A DNA stretch of 64,000 bases from JACMQX01 sp044225675 (GCA_044225675.1 JBGAIH010000002.1:1-64000), one strand, 5' to 3'; shown: positions 25,881-34,304, counted from the first letter of the stretch. Notes: generated from the letters alone by a model not told the origin. Program-made: numbers and translations.

Positions 25881-25987
25881 GCGGCGGGTCCGCGCGAGCG
25901 GTGTGCGGACCGGCCCGGTTTCTGCAAAGGTGCGGTAAAGCCGGACCGCACCCCGCCGACCCCGCCCGCCAGCCTGCGGGCGAAAAG

Positions 25988-26023
25988 CCCCGAAAAGTGC
26001 CGGGATCGCAGCCCTTTTCGGGG
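25988..26023 (+). terminator. 10-bp hairpin between gpmA and the S41 protease gene
   Basis: CCCCGAAAAG (25988-25997) pairs perfectly with CTTTTCGGGG (26014-26023) across 16 bases. The stem is strong, but no T-run follows, so termination would be weak or Rho-assisted. It could also protect the gpmA mRNA 3' end. A second GAAAAG copy lies just before the left arm. Confidence 0.5.
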
Positions 26024-26059
26024 TAAGCCCCAGGGAACCATTCCCGCAACTGTTCGTTC

Positions 26060-26065
26060 TATACT
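26060..26065 (+). promoter_or_regulatory. -10 element TATACT for the S41 protease gene
   Basis: TATACT lies 18 bp before the ATG at 26084, which itself is preceded by GAGGTG. This gives a short normal leader rather than a leaderless one. The -35 region (around 26037) is a weak match. Confidence 0.45.
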
Positions 26066-26083
26066 GGAATGACGAGGTGCCTT

Positions 26084-27520
26084 ATGGGTCAAAAACTGAA
26101 AATCGCGGGCTGGGTTTCATTGGGTGTGGTCGCCGGTGCGCTCACCACCGTATCGCTGCAGACGGTGGCACGCGGTTCCCTCGCGCCGCTGCCGCTCGAA
26201 GAGCTGCAGCAGCTCGCGGCGGTGTTCGGCATGGTCAAGAGCGACTACGTCGAGCCGGTCGACGAGAAGAAGCTGATCTCCGACGCCATCTCGGGCATGG
26301 TCGCGAGCCTCGACCCGCACTCCCAGTATTTCGACAAGAAGTCCTTCAAGGAATTCCGCGAAGGCACCACCGGCCGCTTCGTCGGCGTCGGCATCGAGAT
26401 CACGCAGGAAGAAGGCCTGGTCAAGGTCGTCTCGCCGATCGAAGGCTCGCCGGCCTACCGCGCCGGCCTCAAGCCCGGTGACCTGATCACCAAGATCGAC
26501 GAAACCGTCGTCAAGGGCCTCACCCTGAACGAGGCCGTCAAGCGCATGCGCGGCGAGCCCAACACCAAGGTGATGCTCACCATCTTCCGCAAGGACGAGA
26601 ACCGCTCCTTCCCCGTGACGATCACGCGCGAGGAGATCCGCACGCAGTCGGTGCGCGGCAAGGTGGTCGAGCCCGGCTACGCCTGGATCCGCCTGAGCCA
26701 GTTCCAGGAACGCACGGTCGACGATTTCGCCCGCAAGCTCGAAGAAATCTACAAGGCCGAACCCAACCTCAAGGGCCTGGTGCTCGACCTGCGCAACGAC
26801 CCGGGCGGCCTGCTCGACGCCGCCGTGGCGGTGTCTGCGGCCTTCCTGCCCGAGAACGTCACCGTGGTATCCACCAACGGCCAGCTGCCCGAGAGCAAGT
26901 TCGTCTACAAGGCCGCGCCCGACTTCTACCAGCGCCGGGGCGGCGCCGACCCGCTCAAGCGCCTGCCGGCGGCCGTCAAGAACGTGCCTCTGGTGGTGCT
27001 CGTCAACGAGGGCTCGGCCTCGGCCAGCGAGATCGTCGCCGGCGCCCTGCAGGACCACAAGCGCGCCACCATCCTCGGCAGCCAGACCTTCGGCAAGGGC
27101 TCGGTGCAGACGGTGCGCCCGCTCGGCCCCGACACCGGCCTGAAGCTCACCACGGCGCGCTACTACACGCCGTCGGGCAAGTCGATCCAGGCCAAGGGCA
27201 TCGTGCCCGACGTGATGGTCGACGAGACCGAAGAGGGCAATATCTTCGCCGCGCTGCGCACCCGCGAGGCCGACCTCGAGAAGCACCTCAACAGCGGCCA
27301 GGGCGCCGAAGTCAAGGACGCCGCGCGCGAGAAGGCCCGCGAGGAAGCCCGCAAGCGCCTCGAGGAAGAGGCGAAGAAGCCCGCCTCCGAGCGCAAGGTG
27401 CCGGAGTTCGGCAGCGACAAGGACTTCCAGCTGGCGCAGGCTCTGAACCAGCTCAAGGGCCGTCCGGTGCTCATCAGCAAGACGCTGGTCGAGCGCAAGG
27501 AAGAGAAGAAGGAAAATTGA
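26084..27520 (+). CDS. S41 family C-terminal processing peptidase (CtpA-like)
   Basis: A 478-residue periplasmic serine protease. An N-terminal signal/anchor (IAGWVSLGVVAGALTTVSL) is followed by the Ctp N-domain (MVASLDPHSQYFDKKSF), a PDZ domain (about 95-180, FVGVGIEITQEEG...GDLITKID), and the tail-specific protease domain with catalytic Ser in EGSASASEIV and Lys in TFGKGSVQT. The C-terminal 80 residues are charged and helical (REKAREEARKRLEEEAKK). ATG 26084 was preferred over one 15 bp upstream because GAGGTG sits five bases before it. Family members trim envelope proteins and peptidoglycan hydrolases. moeB follows 37 bp later. Confidence 0.9.
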   Translation: MGQKLKIAGWVSLGVVAGALTTVSLQTVARGSLAPLPLEELQQLAAVFGMVKSDYVEPVDEKKLISDAISGMVASLDPHSQYFDKKSFKEFREGTTGRFVGVGIEITQEEGLVKVVSPIEGSPAYRAGLKPGDLITKIDETVVKGLTLNEAVKRMRGEPNTKVMLTIFRKDENRSFPVTITREEIRTQSVRGKVVEPGYAWIRLSQFQERTVDDFARKLEEIYKAEPNLKGLVLDLRNDPGGLLDAAVAVSAAFLPENVTVVSTNGQLPESKFVYKAAPDFYQRRGGADPLKRLPAAVKNVPLVVLVNEGSASASEIVAGALQDHKRATILGSQTFGKGSVQTVRPLGPDTGLKLTTARYYTPSGKSIQAKGIVPDVMVDETEEGNIFAALRTREADLEKHLNSGQGAEVKDAAREKAREEARKRLEEEAKKPASERKVPEFGSDKDFQLAQALNQLKGRPVLISKTLVERKEEKKEN

Positions 27521-27557
27521 TTCCCGGCGCCGCGATGCGCCGCGTCGGCACGCGCCC

Positions 27558-28334
27558 ATGAACGACGCGCAGCTGCTGCGCTACTCGCGGCACATCCTGC
27601 TCGACGAGGTCGGCGAAGAGGTCCAGGAGCGCTGGCTCGCCGCGCGCGCGCTGGTCATCGGCGCAGGCGGCCTCGGATCGCCTGCCGCGCTGTACCTGGG
27701 CTCCGCTGGCGTCGGCCACATCACCCTGGTCGACGACGACGTCGTCGACGTCACCAACCTGCAGCGCCAGATCGCCCATGCGATGAGCCGCGTGGGCCAG
27801 CCCAAGGTCGAGTCCGCTGCACAGGCCGTGGCCGGGCTCAACCCGGAAGTGCAGGTCGAGGCCGTGATCGCGCGCGCCGATGCGGCGCTGCTCGAACGCC
27901 TCGTGCCGCAGGCCGACGTCGTGCTCGACTGCAGCGACAACTTCGCCACGCGCCATGCCGTCAATGCCGCCTGCGTGCGCCACGGCAAGCCGCTGGTCTC
28001 GGGCGCAGCCATCCGCTTCGACGGGCAGATCGGCGTGTTCGACCTGCGCGACGCCCGCTCGCCCTGCTATGCCTGCGTGTTCCCACCCGGTGAAGCGTTC
28101 GAGGAGACCCGCTGCGCCATGCTCGGCGTGTTTGCGCCGCTGGTGGGGATCATCGGCGCGATGCAGGCGGCCGAGGCGCTCAAGCTGCTCGGCGGCATCG
28201 GCACCTCGCTCGCGGGCCGCCTGCTGATGCTCGACGGCCGTGCGATGCAATGGACGCCGCTGCAGGTGCCGCGTGACCGGAACTGTCCGGTGTGCGGTGG
28301 CCGCGCGAGCGGCGAGCGCTCAGCGGGACATTGA
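27558..28334 (+). CDS. HesA/MoeB/ThiF-family E1-like adenylyltransferase
   Basis: A 258-residue enzyme that adenylates the C-terminus of a ubiquitin-like sulfur carrier (MoaD or ThiS) for molybdopterin or thiazole synthesis. The nucleotide motif is VIGAGGLGSPAA (about 33-44), with DDDVVDVTNLQRQI, the second-site SDNFATRH, and two zinc CxxC pairs (CYAC, CPVC). No rhodanese domain is fused. MoeB and ThiF cannot be separated with confidence from sequence alone and no partner gene adjoins. It runs head-on into the asmA-like gene. Confidence 0.88.
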   Translation: MNDAQLLRYSRHILLDEVGEEVQERWLAARALVIGAGGLGSPAALYLGSAGVGHITLVDDDVVDVTNLQRQIAHAMSRVGQPKVESAAQAVAGLNPEVQVEAVIARADAALLERLVPQADVVLDCSDNFATRHAVNAACVRHGKPLVSGAAIRFDGQIGVFDLRDARSPCYACVFPPGEAFEETRCAMLGVFAPLVGIIGAMQAAEALKLLGGIGTSLAGRLLMLDGRAMQWTPLQVPRDRNCPVCGGRASGERSAGH

Positions 28335-28382
28335 GCGGCGCATCGAGAGGCGCAGCCCAGCGCCTCGGAGCTTCAGAGCGGT

Positions 28383-28492
28383 CGCAGCATCACTTGGGCG
28401 TCGGGCCCGCCGCAGCATCACTTGGGCGTCGGGCCCGCCGCAGCATCCTTGGGCGTCGGACCCGCCGCAGCATCCTTGGGCGTCGGGCCCGC
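28383..28492 (-). repeat. Four tandem repeats (28, 28, 27, 27 bp) spanning the asmA-like gene's stop codon
   Basis: Units 28383-28410, 28411-28438, 28439-28465 and 28466-28492 are nearly identical. The two lying inside the gene are 27 bp and encode PKDAAAGPT. The two distal ones carry one extra base (CATCAC instead of CATCC on the plus strand). In the gene's frame that extra base turns AAG-GAT into AAG-TGA. The natural stop at 28418-28420 is thus created by a one-base insertion within a repeat copy. Confidence 0.88.
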
Positions 28493-30658
28493 CGCCCTGG
28501 CCACGCTCGACAGCACCTGCGAGCAATCGGTATCGGCACCCGGCCCCGTCTCCACCGTCGCGGCAAGGGCGAGCAGCGGGTTGACCAGGCCCAGCGCCAG
28601 GGCGGCGCCCGCGCGGCCGGCCAGCGCGGCCTTGTCGGGCGAGGCCGACGGAGCGGCGAAAGTGCCTCCGATGCGCAGCGGCGAACGCAGGCTGAGGATG
28701 CTCATGTCCTTGGGCTGGGGCCGGAACACCAGGTCGAGCGATTCGCGCGACAGATCGATCTGCCCGGCGCCGTAGATCACGGTGTCGGCGGTGTCGAGCA
28801 CGATGGACTGGGTGCTCATCAGCCCCTTCTTCACGTCGAACACGCCAGCGGCACAGCGCAGCTGCACGTTCTGGTCGCCGCGCACCAGGAACTTGATGAT
28901 CTCGCCGCCGTCCAGCCCCATGAACTCCAGCAGGATGTTGCTGATTCGGCCACGCCCCATCGCGACACCCACGCTGCCATCGGCCGTGGCCAGCATCTGT
29001 GCGGCGGAGTTTCCGCGTCCCGCCACGTCGATCCGTCCGTAGAGCTTGCCGAGGCTGGAGCGGGTCAGCTCCACCGTCGGAAACAGCTGGTTGAGCTGCA
29101 GCGCGCGCGCGTCGAGGCGGGCGCTCACGCCTGCCGGCTGCGTTCGGGCATCGATCGCCAGGCGTCCGCCCAGCCGTCCGCCGGCCACGCCCAGGGTGAG
29201 CGGGTCGAGATTCAACAGGCCGTCCTGCAGCCGCACGTGCACGCTGCCACTGTCCAGCGGCAGCGCCGGCGCGCGACGGATGTCGGCCGCGCTGTACCAG
29301 ACGTCGGCATTCATCGCATGCAGGCGCTCGAAGTCGAGTGTCGCTGTCGGCAGCACACGGCCCGCGCGGGCCTGTGCACCAGCCTTCGCTGCGTCAGCCT
29401 TCGCTGCATCAGCCTTCCGTACGCCAGCCGCAGGCACGTCAACCGCCGTTCCGCCCGCCACCGACGCGCGCGCGGCAGGAACCGGCGTGACCCGCGCCTG
29501 CGCCTGGCCCGGGCCCGTTACCGTGACCCGCGCCACGGGTTGCGCCGGACCGGCGCCGATGACCGGCCCCAGGTCGTCGAAATTCAGCACGCGCGAATGC
29601 ACCTTGCCACGCAGCAGGGCCACGGGCTGCGAGCGGTCGTAGTCGAGATCGCCCGACAGATCGGAGCTGCCGAGCCGCCCCTGGATGCCCTGCACCTTCC
29701 ACACGTCGCCCTGCTTGTCGAGGCGGCCGCGCAGCGCATACTCGGGCGTCGAGGGGAGCACCACACCGAGCAGCTTGTACAGGTCGGCGAGATTGGCGCC
29801 GCGCAGGTCGAATCGCGCCTTGGCACCATCGAGGGCGCCCAGGTTGGCCACCGTGCCGCTGGCCTGGAGGGTCGTGCGGCCGGCCGAGGCGCTGACCTCC
29901 AGCGGAAACGGCGCCGGTTCAGCCCCCTCGTTCATCTGCGCACTCAGGCGCAGCACGCTGCCGGTGCGGCCCTGCGCCTTGAAGGCTTCCTTCTTCCAGG
30001 TGCCCTTTGCATTGAACTGGAGCGGAAGGCCGTCGCCGCGATCGGCGATGGCGAAGTCGGTGCGGATGTCCGCCCCCAGCGCGCTGGCCAGGAAGTCGAG
30101 CGATCCGTTGTCCACCACCAGGCGGCCGATGTGCGGCACGGAGGCGTCGCCCCCACTGTCCTGCCCGAGCGCCCAGGTGCGCCGGCCGTCGGGCTCCATC
30201 TGCAGGCCCAGGCGCGGCCGCGTGAGCTGAAGCTCGGGCAGCTCGATGCGGCGCGACAGCAGGGGCCACAGGCGAACCTGCACGCTCGCCGCGTCCGCCT
30301 GCAGCAGATACGGCTCGCGTGCCCATGCGGGGTTGGCAAACTCCACGCCATCGGCCAGCACGGTGATCGTGCGGCCGAGCTTCACGTCCAGGTGCCGGGT
30401 GATGGCGAAATGCCGCCCCGTCCTGTCACTCACATAGCGGTTGAGCGGCTCGCGCAGCAGGTCCCACGGGAAGAATGCGACCACCAGGGCGAGCAGCGCG
30501 AACACCGCCACCAGCGCCCCGAGCACCAGCGCGACGCGCTGACCGGCAGAACGGCCCGTGCGTGCAACCGGCGCCGCGCTGGACGCGCCTGGCGGTGGGG
30601 TCAAGGTCGCGGCTACGGAGCCAGATGCTGCAGCACCTGCAGGACGGTCGGAATTCAT
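28418..30658 (-). CDS. AsmA family protein
   Basis: A 746-residue inner-membrane-anchored protein of the AsmA/TamB-like group, thought to carry phospholipids toward the outer membrane. One N-terminal transmembrane helix (about 40-62) is followed by the AsmA domain opening (YVSDRTGRHFAITRHLDVKLG) and long beta-rich repeats to the C-terminal AsmA motif (FELMGLDGGEI-like EFMGLDGGEIIKF). An Ala-rich linker (KADAAKADAAKAG) lies near 430-450. ATG 30658 begins MNSDRPAG; upstream in-frame codons are Cys/Arg-rich and unlikely. The last 21 residues come from the 27-bp repeat, and the stop arises from a repeat-internal frameshift. Confidence 0.88.
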   Translation of the reverse strand: MNSDRPAGAAASGSVAATLTPPPGASSAAPVARTGRSAGQRVALVLGALVAVFALLALVVAFFPWDLLREPLNRYVSDRTGRHFAITRHLDVKLGRTITVLADGVEFANPAWAREPYLLQADAASVQVRLWPLLSRRIELPELQLTRPRLGLQMEPDGRRTWALGQDSGGDASVPHIGRLVVDNGSLDFLASALGADIRTDFAIADRGDGLPLQFNAKGTWKKEAFKAQGRTGSVLRLSAQMNEGAEPAPFPLEVSASAGRTTLQASGTVANLGALDGAKARFDLRGANLADLYKLLGVVLPSTPEYALRGRLDKQGDVWKVQGIQGRLGSSDLSGDLDYDRSQPVALLRGKVHSRVLNFDDLGPVIGAGPAQPVARVTVTGPGQAQARVTPVPAARASVAGGTAVDVPAAGVRKADAAKADAAKAGAQARAGRVLPTATLDFERLHAMNADVWYSAADIRRAPALPLDSGSVHVRLQDGLLNLDPLTLGVAGGRLGGRLAIDARTQPAGVSARLDARALQLNQLFPTVELTRSSLGKLYGRIDVAGRGNSAAQMLATADGSVGVAMGRGRISNILLEFMGLDGGEIIKFLVRGDQNVQLRCAAGVFDVKKGLMSTQSIVLDTADTVIYGAGQIDLSRESLDLVFRPQPKDMSILSLRSPLRIGGTFAAPSASPDKAALAGRAGAALALGLVNPLLALAATVETGPGADTDCSQVLSSVARAAGPTPKDAAAGPTPKDAAAGPTPK

Positions 30659-30764
30659 GCTGCCGAGTGTGCAGCCGGCCCGCGCCCCGCAGCGTCGTCG
30701 GCAAAGGCCAATCGGTGTCAGCCAAAGCCTACAGAGTGACTCGGGCAGGGTTGCGCAAGCACCC

Positions 30765-30780
30765 GTAGGATGCGTCCTAC
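30765..30780. promoter_or_regulatory. Palindrome GTAGGA-TGCG-TCCTAC, candidate regulator site
   Basis: A perfect 6-bp inverted repeat with a 4-bp spacer in the 242-bp gap between the asmA-like gene and the receiver gene. NarL/LuxR-type dimers often bind such short inverted heptamers, and a NarL-type regulator is encoded 0.6 kb away. Half-site words TCCTACA or TGTAGGA occur in other intergenic regions (16950, 33535, 37948). Binding is untested. Confidence 0.4.
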
Positions 30781-30900
30781 ATGGGGACCCCTTGCCCGCT
30801 GGCACAATGAATTGAAAGGCACTGCCATACTCATGTCGCCAGGTTCGAGCCGCGAAACTCCTCAGCGGGACTGGATGCCGTACGCACCGATGGACCCAAC

Positions 30901-31287
30901 GTGGGACTCAGAACATATATCGTCGAAGACAACGCGACCATCCGCGAGAACCTGATCGGCACGCTCGAAGAGCTGACGCCCGTTCAGGCCGTGGGTGTCG
31001 CCGAGACGGAGAGCGAAGGCAGGACATGGCTCACGCGCAACAGCGCTGACTGGGACTTGGCCATCGTCGACCTGTTCCTGCGCCAGGGCAGCGGCCTGGG
31101 CGTGATCGAAGCCTGCCGCGAACGCTCGCCCCGGCAAAAGGTCGTGGTCCTGAGCAACTATGCAACGGCCGACATGCGGCGCCGTTGCGAACAACTGGGT
31201 GCCGATGCCGTCTTTGACAAATCCAACGAGATCGAGGCGCTGGTGGACTACTGCATTGCGCAGCAGAACGCCGCAGCCAGCGGGTGA
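30901..31287 (+). CDS. Single-domain response regulator (CheY-like receiver)
   Basis: A 128-residue receiver with no output domain: acidic pocket Glu9/Asp10 (YIVEDNATIREN), phospho-acceptor Asp57 in AIVDLFL, a Ser in VVVLSNYATAD and Lys in VFDKSNEIE. It begins with GTG at 30901 and has only a weak ribosome site. Stand-alone receivers act as phosphate sinks, shuttles or protein-interaction switches. The tail-to-tail NarL-type regulator and the CHASE3 kinase beyond it are likely partners. Which kinase phosphorylates it is not visible. Confidence 0.85.
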   Translation: MGLRTYIVEDNATIRENLIGTLEELTPVQAVGVAETESEGRTWLTRNSADWDLAIVDLFLRQGSGLGVIEACRERSPRQKVVVLSNYATADMRRRCEQLGADAVFDKSNEIEALVDYCIAQQNAAASG

Positions 31288-31369
31288 CGCGGTGCGCCAC
31301 CTCACACTGAGCAGCCACCCGGCCTGCGGAAGACCCTCAAGAGGCCCGCAAAGCGGGCGCAGGACCGCC

Positions 31370-32002
31370 TCAGTCGATCAGCTTGTTCTTGAGCGCGTAG
31401 TAGGTCAGGTCGCTGTTGGAGGCCAGGCTCATCTTCTCCATCAGGCGCGTGCGGTAGGTGCTCACCGTCTTCACGCTCAGCGAGAGCGACTTGGCGATGT
31501 CGCCTGCGGTCTCGCCCTTGGCAAGCTTGAGAAACACCTGGAACTCCCGCTCCGACAACTGCTCGTGGGGCGCCGCGCCCTCCTTGCGGTTGAGCTGCTG
31601 CGCCAGCAGTTCGGCCACGGCCGGCGAGATGTAGCGGCGGCCCAGCGAGATGGTGCGGATCGCGTTGACGATCTCCATCGGGTCGCATTCCTTGTTGAGG
31701 TAACCACTGGCCCCCTGTCGGATCAGGTTGACCGCGTAGTGCTCCTCGGGGTAGCCCGAGAGGATCAGGATGCCCAGGTCGGGCGCCTTCGCGCGGATCA
31801 TGCCCAGCGCGTCGATGCCGCTCTGGCCCGGCATGGACAGGTCCATCACGAGGACGTCCATTTCAGTGTTGCGCACCAGGTCGATGGCCTCGCGTCCACT
31901 GGCGGCCTCGCCCACAACGCGGAGATCCACGTGGTCGGAGAAAAACTGCTTGAGGCCGGAACGCACGATGGCGTGGTCGTCCACAATTCCGATTTTGATC
32001 AT
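31370..32002 (-). CDS. NarL/FixJ-family response regulator
   Basis: A 210-residue regulator. The receiver has Asp8/Asp9, phospho-acceptor Asp54 in VMDLSMPG, and Lys near 104 (GYLNKECDP). The LuxR DNA-binding domain is LSEREFQVFLKLAKGE...DIAKSLSLSVKTVSTY. ATG 32002 (MIKIGIVDDH) follows AAAGAGATG; an upstream extension is non-homologous. It diverges from the CHASE3 histidine kinase across a 137-bp region with a perfect inverted repeat, a classic arrangement for a cognate pair. It may regulate the stress-protein genes that follow the kinase (inference). Confidence 0.9.
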   Translation of the reverse strand: MIKIGIVDDHAIVRSGLKQFFSDHVDLRVVGEAASGREAIDLVRNTEMDVLVMDLSMPGQSGIDALGMIRAKAPDLGILILSGYPEEHYAVNLIRQGASGYLNKECDPMEIVNAIRTISLGRRYISPAVAELLAQQLNRKEGAAPHEQLSEREFQVFLKLAKGETAGDIAKSLSLSVKTVSTYRTRLMEKMSLASNSDLTYYALKNKLID

Positions 32003-32053
32003 GTCATCTCTTTCGTTGATGTCCGCCGCACGGCGGGTTCCACGGCTGCCCTT

Positions 32054-32071
32054 GTGTGCGCTGACGCACAC
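32054..32071. promoter_or_regulatory. Inverted repeat GTGTGCG-CTGA-CGCACAC in the divergent kinase/regulator promoter
   Basis: A perfect 7-bp inverted repeat with a 4-bp spacer, midway between the two divergent starts. It is placed like an operator for autoregulation. A TGATTAT-type -10 candidate lies near 32093-32099 on the plus strand. It could equally be a leader hairpin of the regulator mRNA. Confidence 0.4.
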
Positions 32072-32139
32072 AGCGGCCCGCAGCAAAGTGGCATTGATTA
32101 TTCCCCAATTCCCGACCTTGTTGCCAGCAGGAGTTCATG

Positions 32140-33495
32140 ATGCGCTGGTTCAGCATGCCCCGGTTCCGGATTCCCAAGATGGCCATCAGCCTGCCGCTGG
32201 CAGTGCTGGCCACCTTCACGCTCATCGGCGTCAACGAGGCCGGCTACATCGGCTCGACGCGCGCTGCCGAGAACTTCGCCAAGGCGCAGGAGACCAGCAG
32301 CGCGATCAACAAGCTGCTGCAGTACGTGCTCGATGCCGAGACCGGCTCGCGCGGCTATCTGCTCACCGGCGACCCGCGCTACCTCGAACCCTATGACGTG
32401 GCGACTGCCGACATCGGGCGCGTGCTGGAAGAACTGCGCCGCCTGTATGCGGGCGACAAGGCCCGGCTGGCCGAGTTCGTCACGCTGTCGGGCAGCGTCT
32501 CGCGCAAGCTCGGCGAAATGGACGTGAGCGTGCGCCTGCGCAAGCAGGGCAACGAGGACGCATGGAAGTTCGTCCTGACCACGGATGTGGGCAAGGAGCA
32601 GATGGACGCGATCCGCACGCAGTCGGCCGGCCTGCTGATCGCGACCGAGCGCGACATGAGTTCGAGCCAGCTGGAGACGGCGCGCGCGCTGAGCCTGTCG
32701 CGGCTGGGCATCGCTGCGATCGCGCTGGCGGGCCTGCTCGCCTTCTACATGTACCTGCGGCAGACCAGCGCGCTCGCGCAGGCCGGCCTGCGGGAGCAGG
32801 AGTCGCTCAAGCGCGAACGGGACATGCTGGAGCTGCAGGTGCGCGAGCGCACGGCCTCGCTGGCCGAGCTGGCCACCCATCTGCAGCAGGCGCGCGAGGA
32901 CGAACGCGGCCATCTGGCCCGCGAGCTGCACGATGAACTCGGCGCGCTGCTCACGGCCGCCAAGCTCGATGTGGCGCGCCTGAAGTCCCGCCTGCCGACC
33001 GATGCGCCCGACGTCGTGCAGCGGCTGCAGCATCTGACCGAGACGCTCAACAGCGTGATCGCGCTCAAGCGCCGCATTATCGAGGACCTGCGGCCCTCGT
33101 CGCTCACCCACCTGGGGCTCGTGTCTTCGCTGGAGATTCTTGCGCGCGAGTTCTCCGAGCGCTCGGGCATCGAGATCACGACCGATCTGGAGCCCGTGGA
33201 GCTGGACGAGGCGCGGCAGCTGACCGTCTACCGGCTGGTGCAGGAGTCGCTGACCAACATCGGCAAGTACGCCAAGGCCCGCCGCGTCGAGATCAGCCTG
33301 CAGAACTTCGACTCGCACGTCACGCTGGACGTCAAGGACGATGGCCAGGGCTTCGACACCGCGAAGATCCGCCCGGCCACGCACGGCCTCGCGGGCATGC
33401 GCCACCGGGTGGAAGCCAGCGGAGGCCGCCTGACGGTGCGCTCGGAACCGGGCAGCGGCGCACAGATCAACGCCGTGCTGCCGCGCGCGCTGTAG
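32140..33495 (+). CDS. CHASE3-domain sensor histidine kinase (HisKA_3)
   Basis: A 451-residue kinase. A transmembrane helix (about 15-35) is followed by an extracytoplasmic CHASE3 sensor (about 40-180, with DAETGSRGYLLTGDPRYLEPY), a second helix (about 190-207), a short coiled coil, a HisKA_3 box (QAREDERGHLARELHDELG, His264) and an ATPase domain (ESLTNIGKYAKA; DDGQGFD; HGLAGMRHRVEASGG). Two ATGs are adjacent; the second (32140) is six bases from AGGAG and is preferred over 32137. It pairs with the divergent NarL-type regulator. The stimulus is unknown; the downstream genes suggest envelope or osmotic stress. Confidence 0.9.
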   Translation: MRWFSMPRFRIPKMAISLPLAVLATFTLIGVNEAGYIGSTRAAENFAKAQETSSAINKLLQYVLDAETGSRGYLLTGDPRYLEPYDVATADIGRVLEELRRLYAGDKARLAEFVTLSGSVSRKLGEMDVSVRLRKQGNEDAWKFVLTTDVGKEQMDAIRTQSAGLLIATERDMSSSQLETARALSLSRLGIAAIALAGLLAFYMYLRQTSALAQAGLREQESLKRERDMLELQVRERTASLAELATHLQQAREDERGHLARELHDELGALLTAAKLDVARLKSRLPTDAPDVVQRLQHLTETLNSVIALKRRIIEDLRPSSLTHLGLVSSLEILAREFSERSGIEITTDLEPVELDEARQLTVYRLVQESLTNIGKYAKARRVEISLQNFDSHVTLDVKDDGQGFDTAKIRPATHGLAGMRHRVEASGGRLTVRSEPGSGAQINAVLPRAL

Positions 33496-33611
33496 CTACG
33501 GCGCGGCCACGGCGCGCCGCCTGCGTCGGCCGAGTCCTACAGCCGCGCATCGCACCGGCCCACACGCCATGGCGCCTCTGGCCGATGAACATCTGCTCAC
33601 AGCTTTCTTAA

Positions 33612-33653
33612 CCTTGTCTCCAGGCGTTCGCGAAGCGGACACCCGAGACAAGG
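33612..33653 (+). promoter_or_regulatory. Structured leader before the DUF1328 gene
   Basis: CCTTGTCTC (33612-33620) pairs perfectly with GAGACAAGG (33645-33653), enclosing GCGTTCGCGAAGCG, which has its own TTCGCGAA palindrome. The structure ends 37 bp before the small gene's ATG. The TTTCTTAACC just upstream is the only AT-rich stretch and may be part of the promoter. A regulatory hairpin in the 5' leader, or an operator, is plausible. Confidence 0.4.
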
Positions 33654-33690
33654 GCCAGCGACATGGCCCCCAACCCCTCAAGGAATTGCC

Positions 33691-33858
33691 ATGCTGCACT
33701 ACACCGTTGTCTTCCTCGTCATTGCGCTGATCGCAGCCGTGTTCGGCTTTGGCGGCATCGCTGCCGGCGCCGTCGAGATCGCCAAGATCCTGTTCTTCAT
33801 CTTCGCCATCATGGCCATCGCCAGCTTCATCCTCGGCCTGATGCGCCGCGGCAAGTAA
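33691..33858 (+). CDS. DUF1328 small membrane protein (YtjA-like)
   Basis: A 55-residue protein that is almost entirely two transmembrane helices (YTVVFLVIALIAAVFGFGG and EIAKILFFIFAIMAIASFILGL) ending in MRRGK. This is the standard DUF1328 size and pattern; members are often stress-induced. AAGGA lies six bases before the ATG. It opens a plus-strand series of small envelope proteins downstream of the CHASE3 kinase. Confidence 0.88.
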   Translation: MLHYTVVFLVIALIAAVFGFGGIAAGAVEIAKILFFIFAIMAIASFILGLMRRGK

Positions 33859-33943
33859 GCAGGCGCAGCCGGCGCCTCGTGCCGAAGCACCACGCCCCTG
33901 CGCGAACCCTCCTTTACTTCAACGACTTCCGAAAGATCCGACC

Positions 33944-34246
33944 ATGAACGCACGCACCACCCTCGAAAAGAATCTCGCTGCCATCTCCGATGACGCCCAT
34001 CGCCTCACGCCCGAAGCCGTTCTGAAGTCCGCTGAAGAGGCCATGGACTCCGTGCGCGACATGGCGCGCAAGGGCATCGAGGCTGCGGCCCAGACCAGCG
34101 CCGATGCGCACCGGGCCCTCAACCGCTGCGCCAGCGCCACCACGCGCTATGTCGCGGACCAGCCCGTCAAGTCGGCGCTGATCGCTGCCGCAGTGGGCGC
34201 CGCCGTCGCGGCCATCGTGATCGCCGCCCGCAAACGCAGCCGCTGA
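33944..34246 (+). CDS. DUF883/YqjD-ElaB-like membrane-anchored protein
   Basis: A 100-residue protein: a long amphipathic helix with regular heptads (LEKNLAAISDDAHRLTPEAV...AEEAMDSVRDMARKG) and a single C-terminal membrane helix (ALIAAAVGAAVAAIVIAA) ending in RKRSR. E. coli YqjD and ElaB have this layout, sit in the inner membrane and associate with stationary-phase ribosomes. The next gene resembles YqjE, so the yqjD-yqjE order is kept. The ribosome site is weak. Confidence 0.75.
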   Translation: MNARTTLEKNLAAISDDAHRLTPEAVLKSAEEAMDSVRDMARKGIEAAAQTSADAHRALNRCASATTRYVADQPVKSALIAAAVGAAVAAIVIAARKRSR

Positions 34247-34304
34247 TCGCCGGACAGCGCGACCGCCACCACAACAACAAGCACAACCTGACCGGCAACG
34301 CAGC

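Noticed and set aside
28383..28492. CRISPR-like array
   Set aside because: Units are directly adjacent without spacers and continue a coding repeat of the AsmA gene.
30788..30810. Sigma-54 promoter (TGGCAC...TTG) before the receiver gene
   Set aside because: The TTG element is displaced by one base and lacks the invariant GC, so the -24/-12 spacing does not fit.
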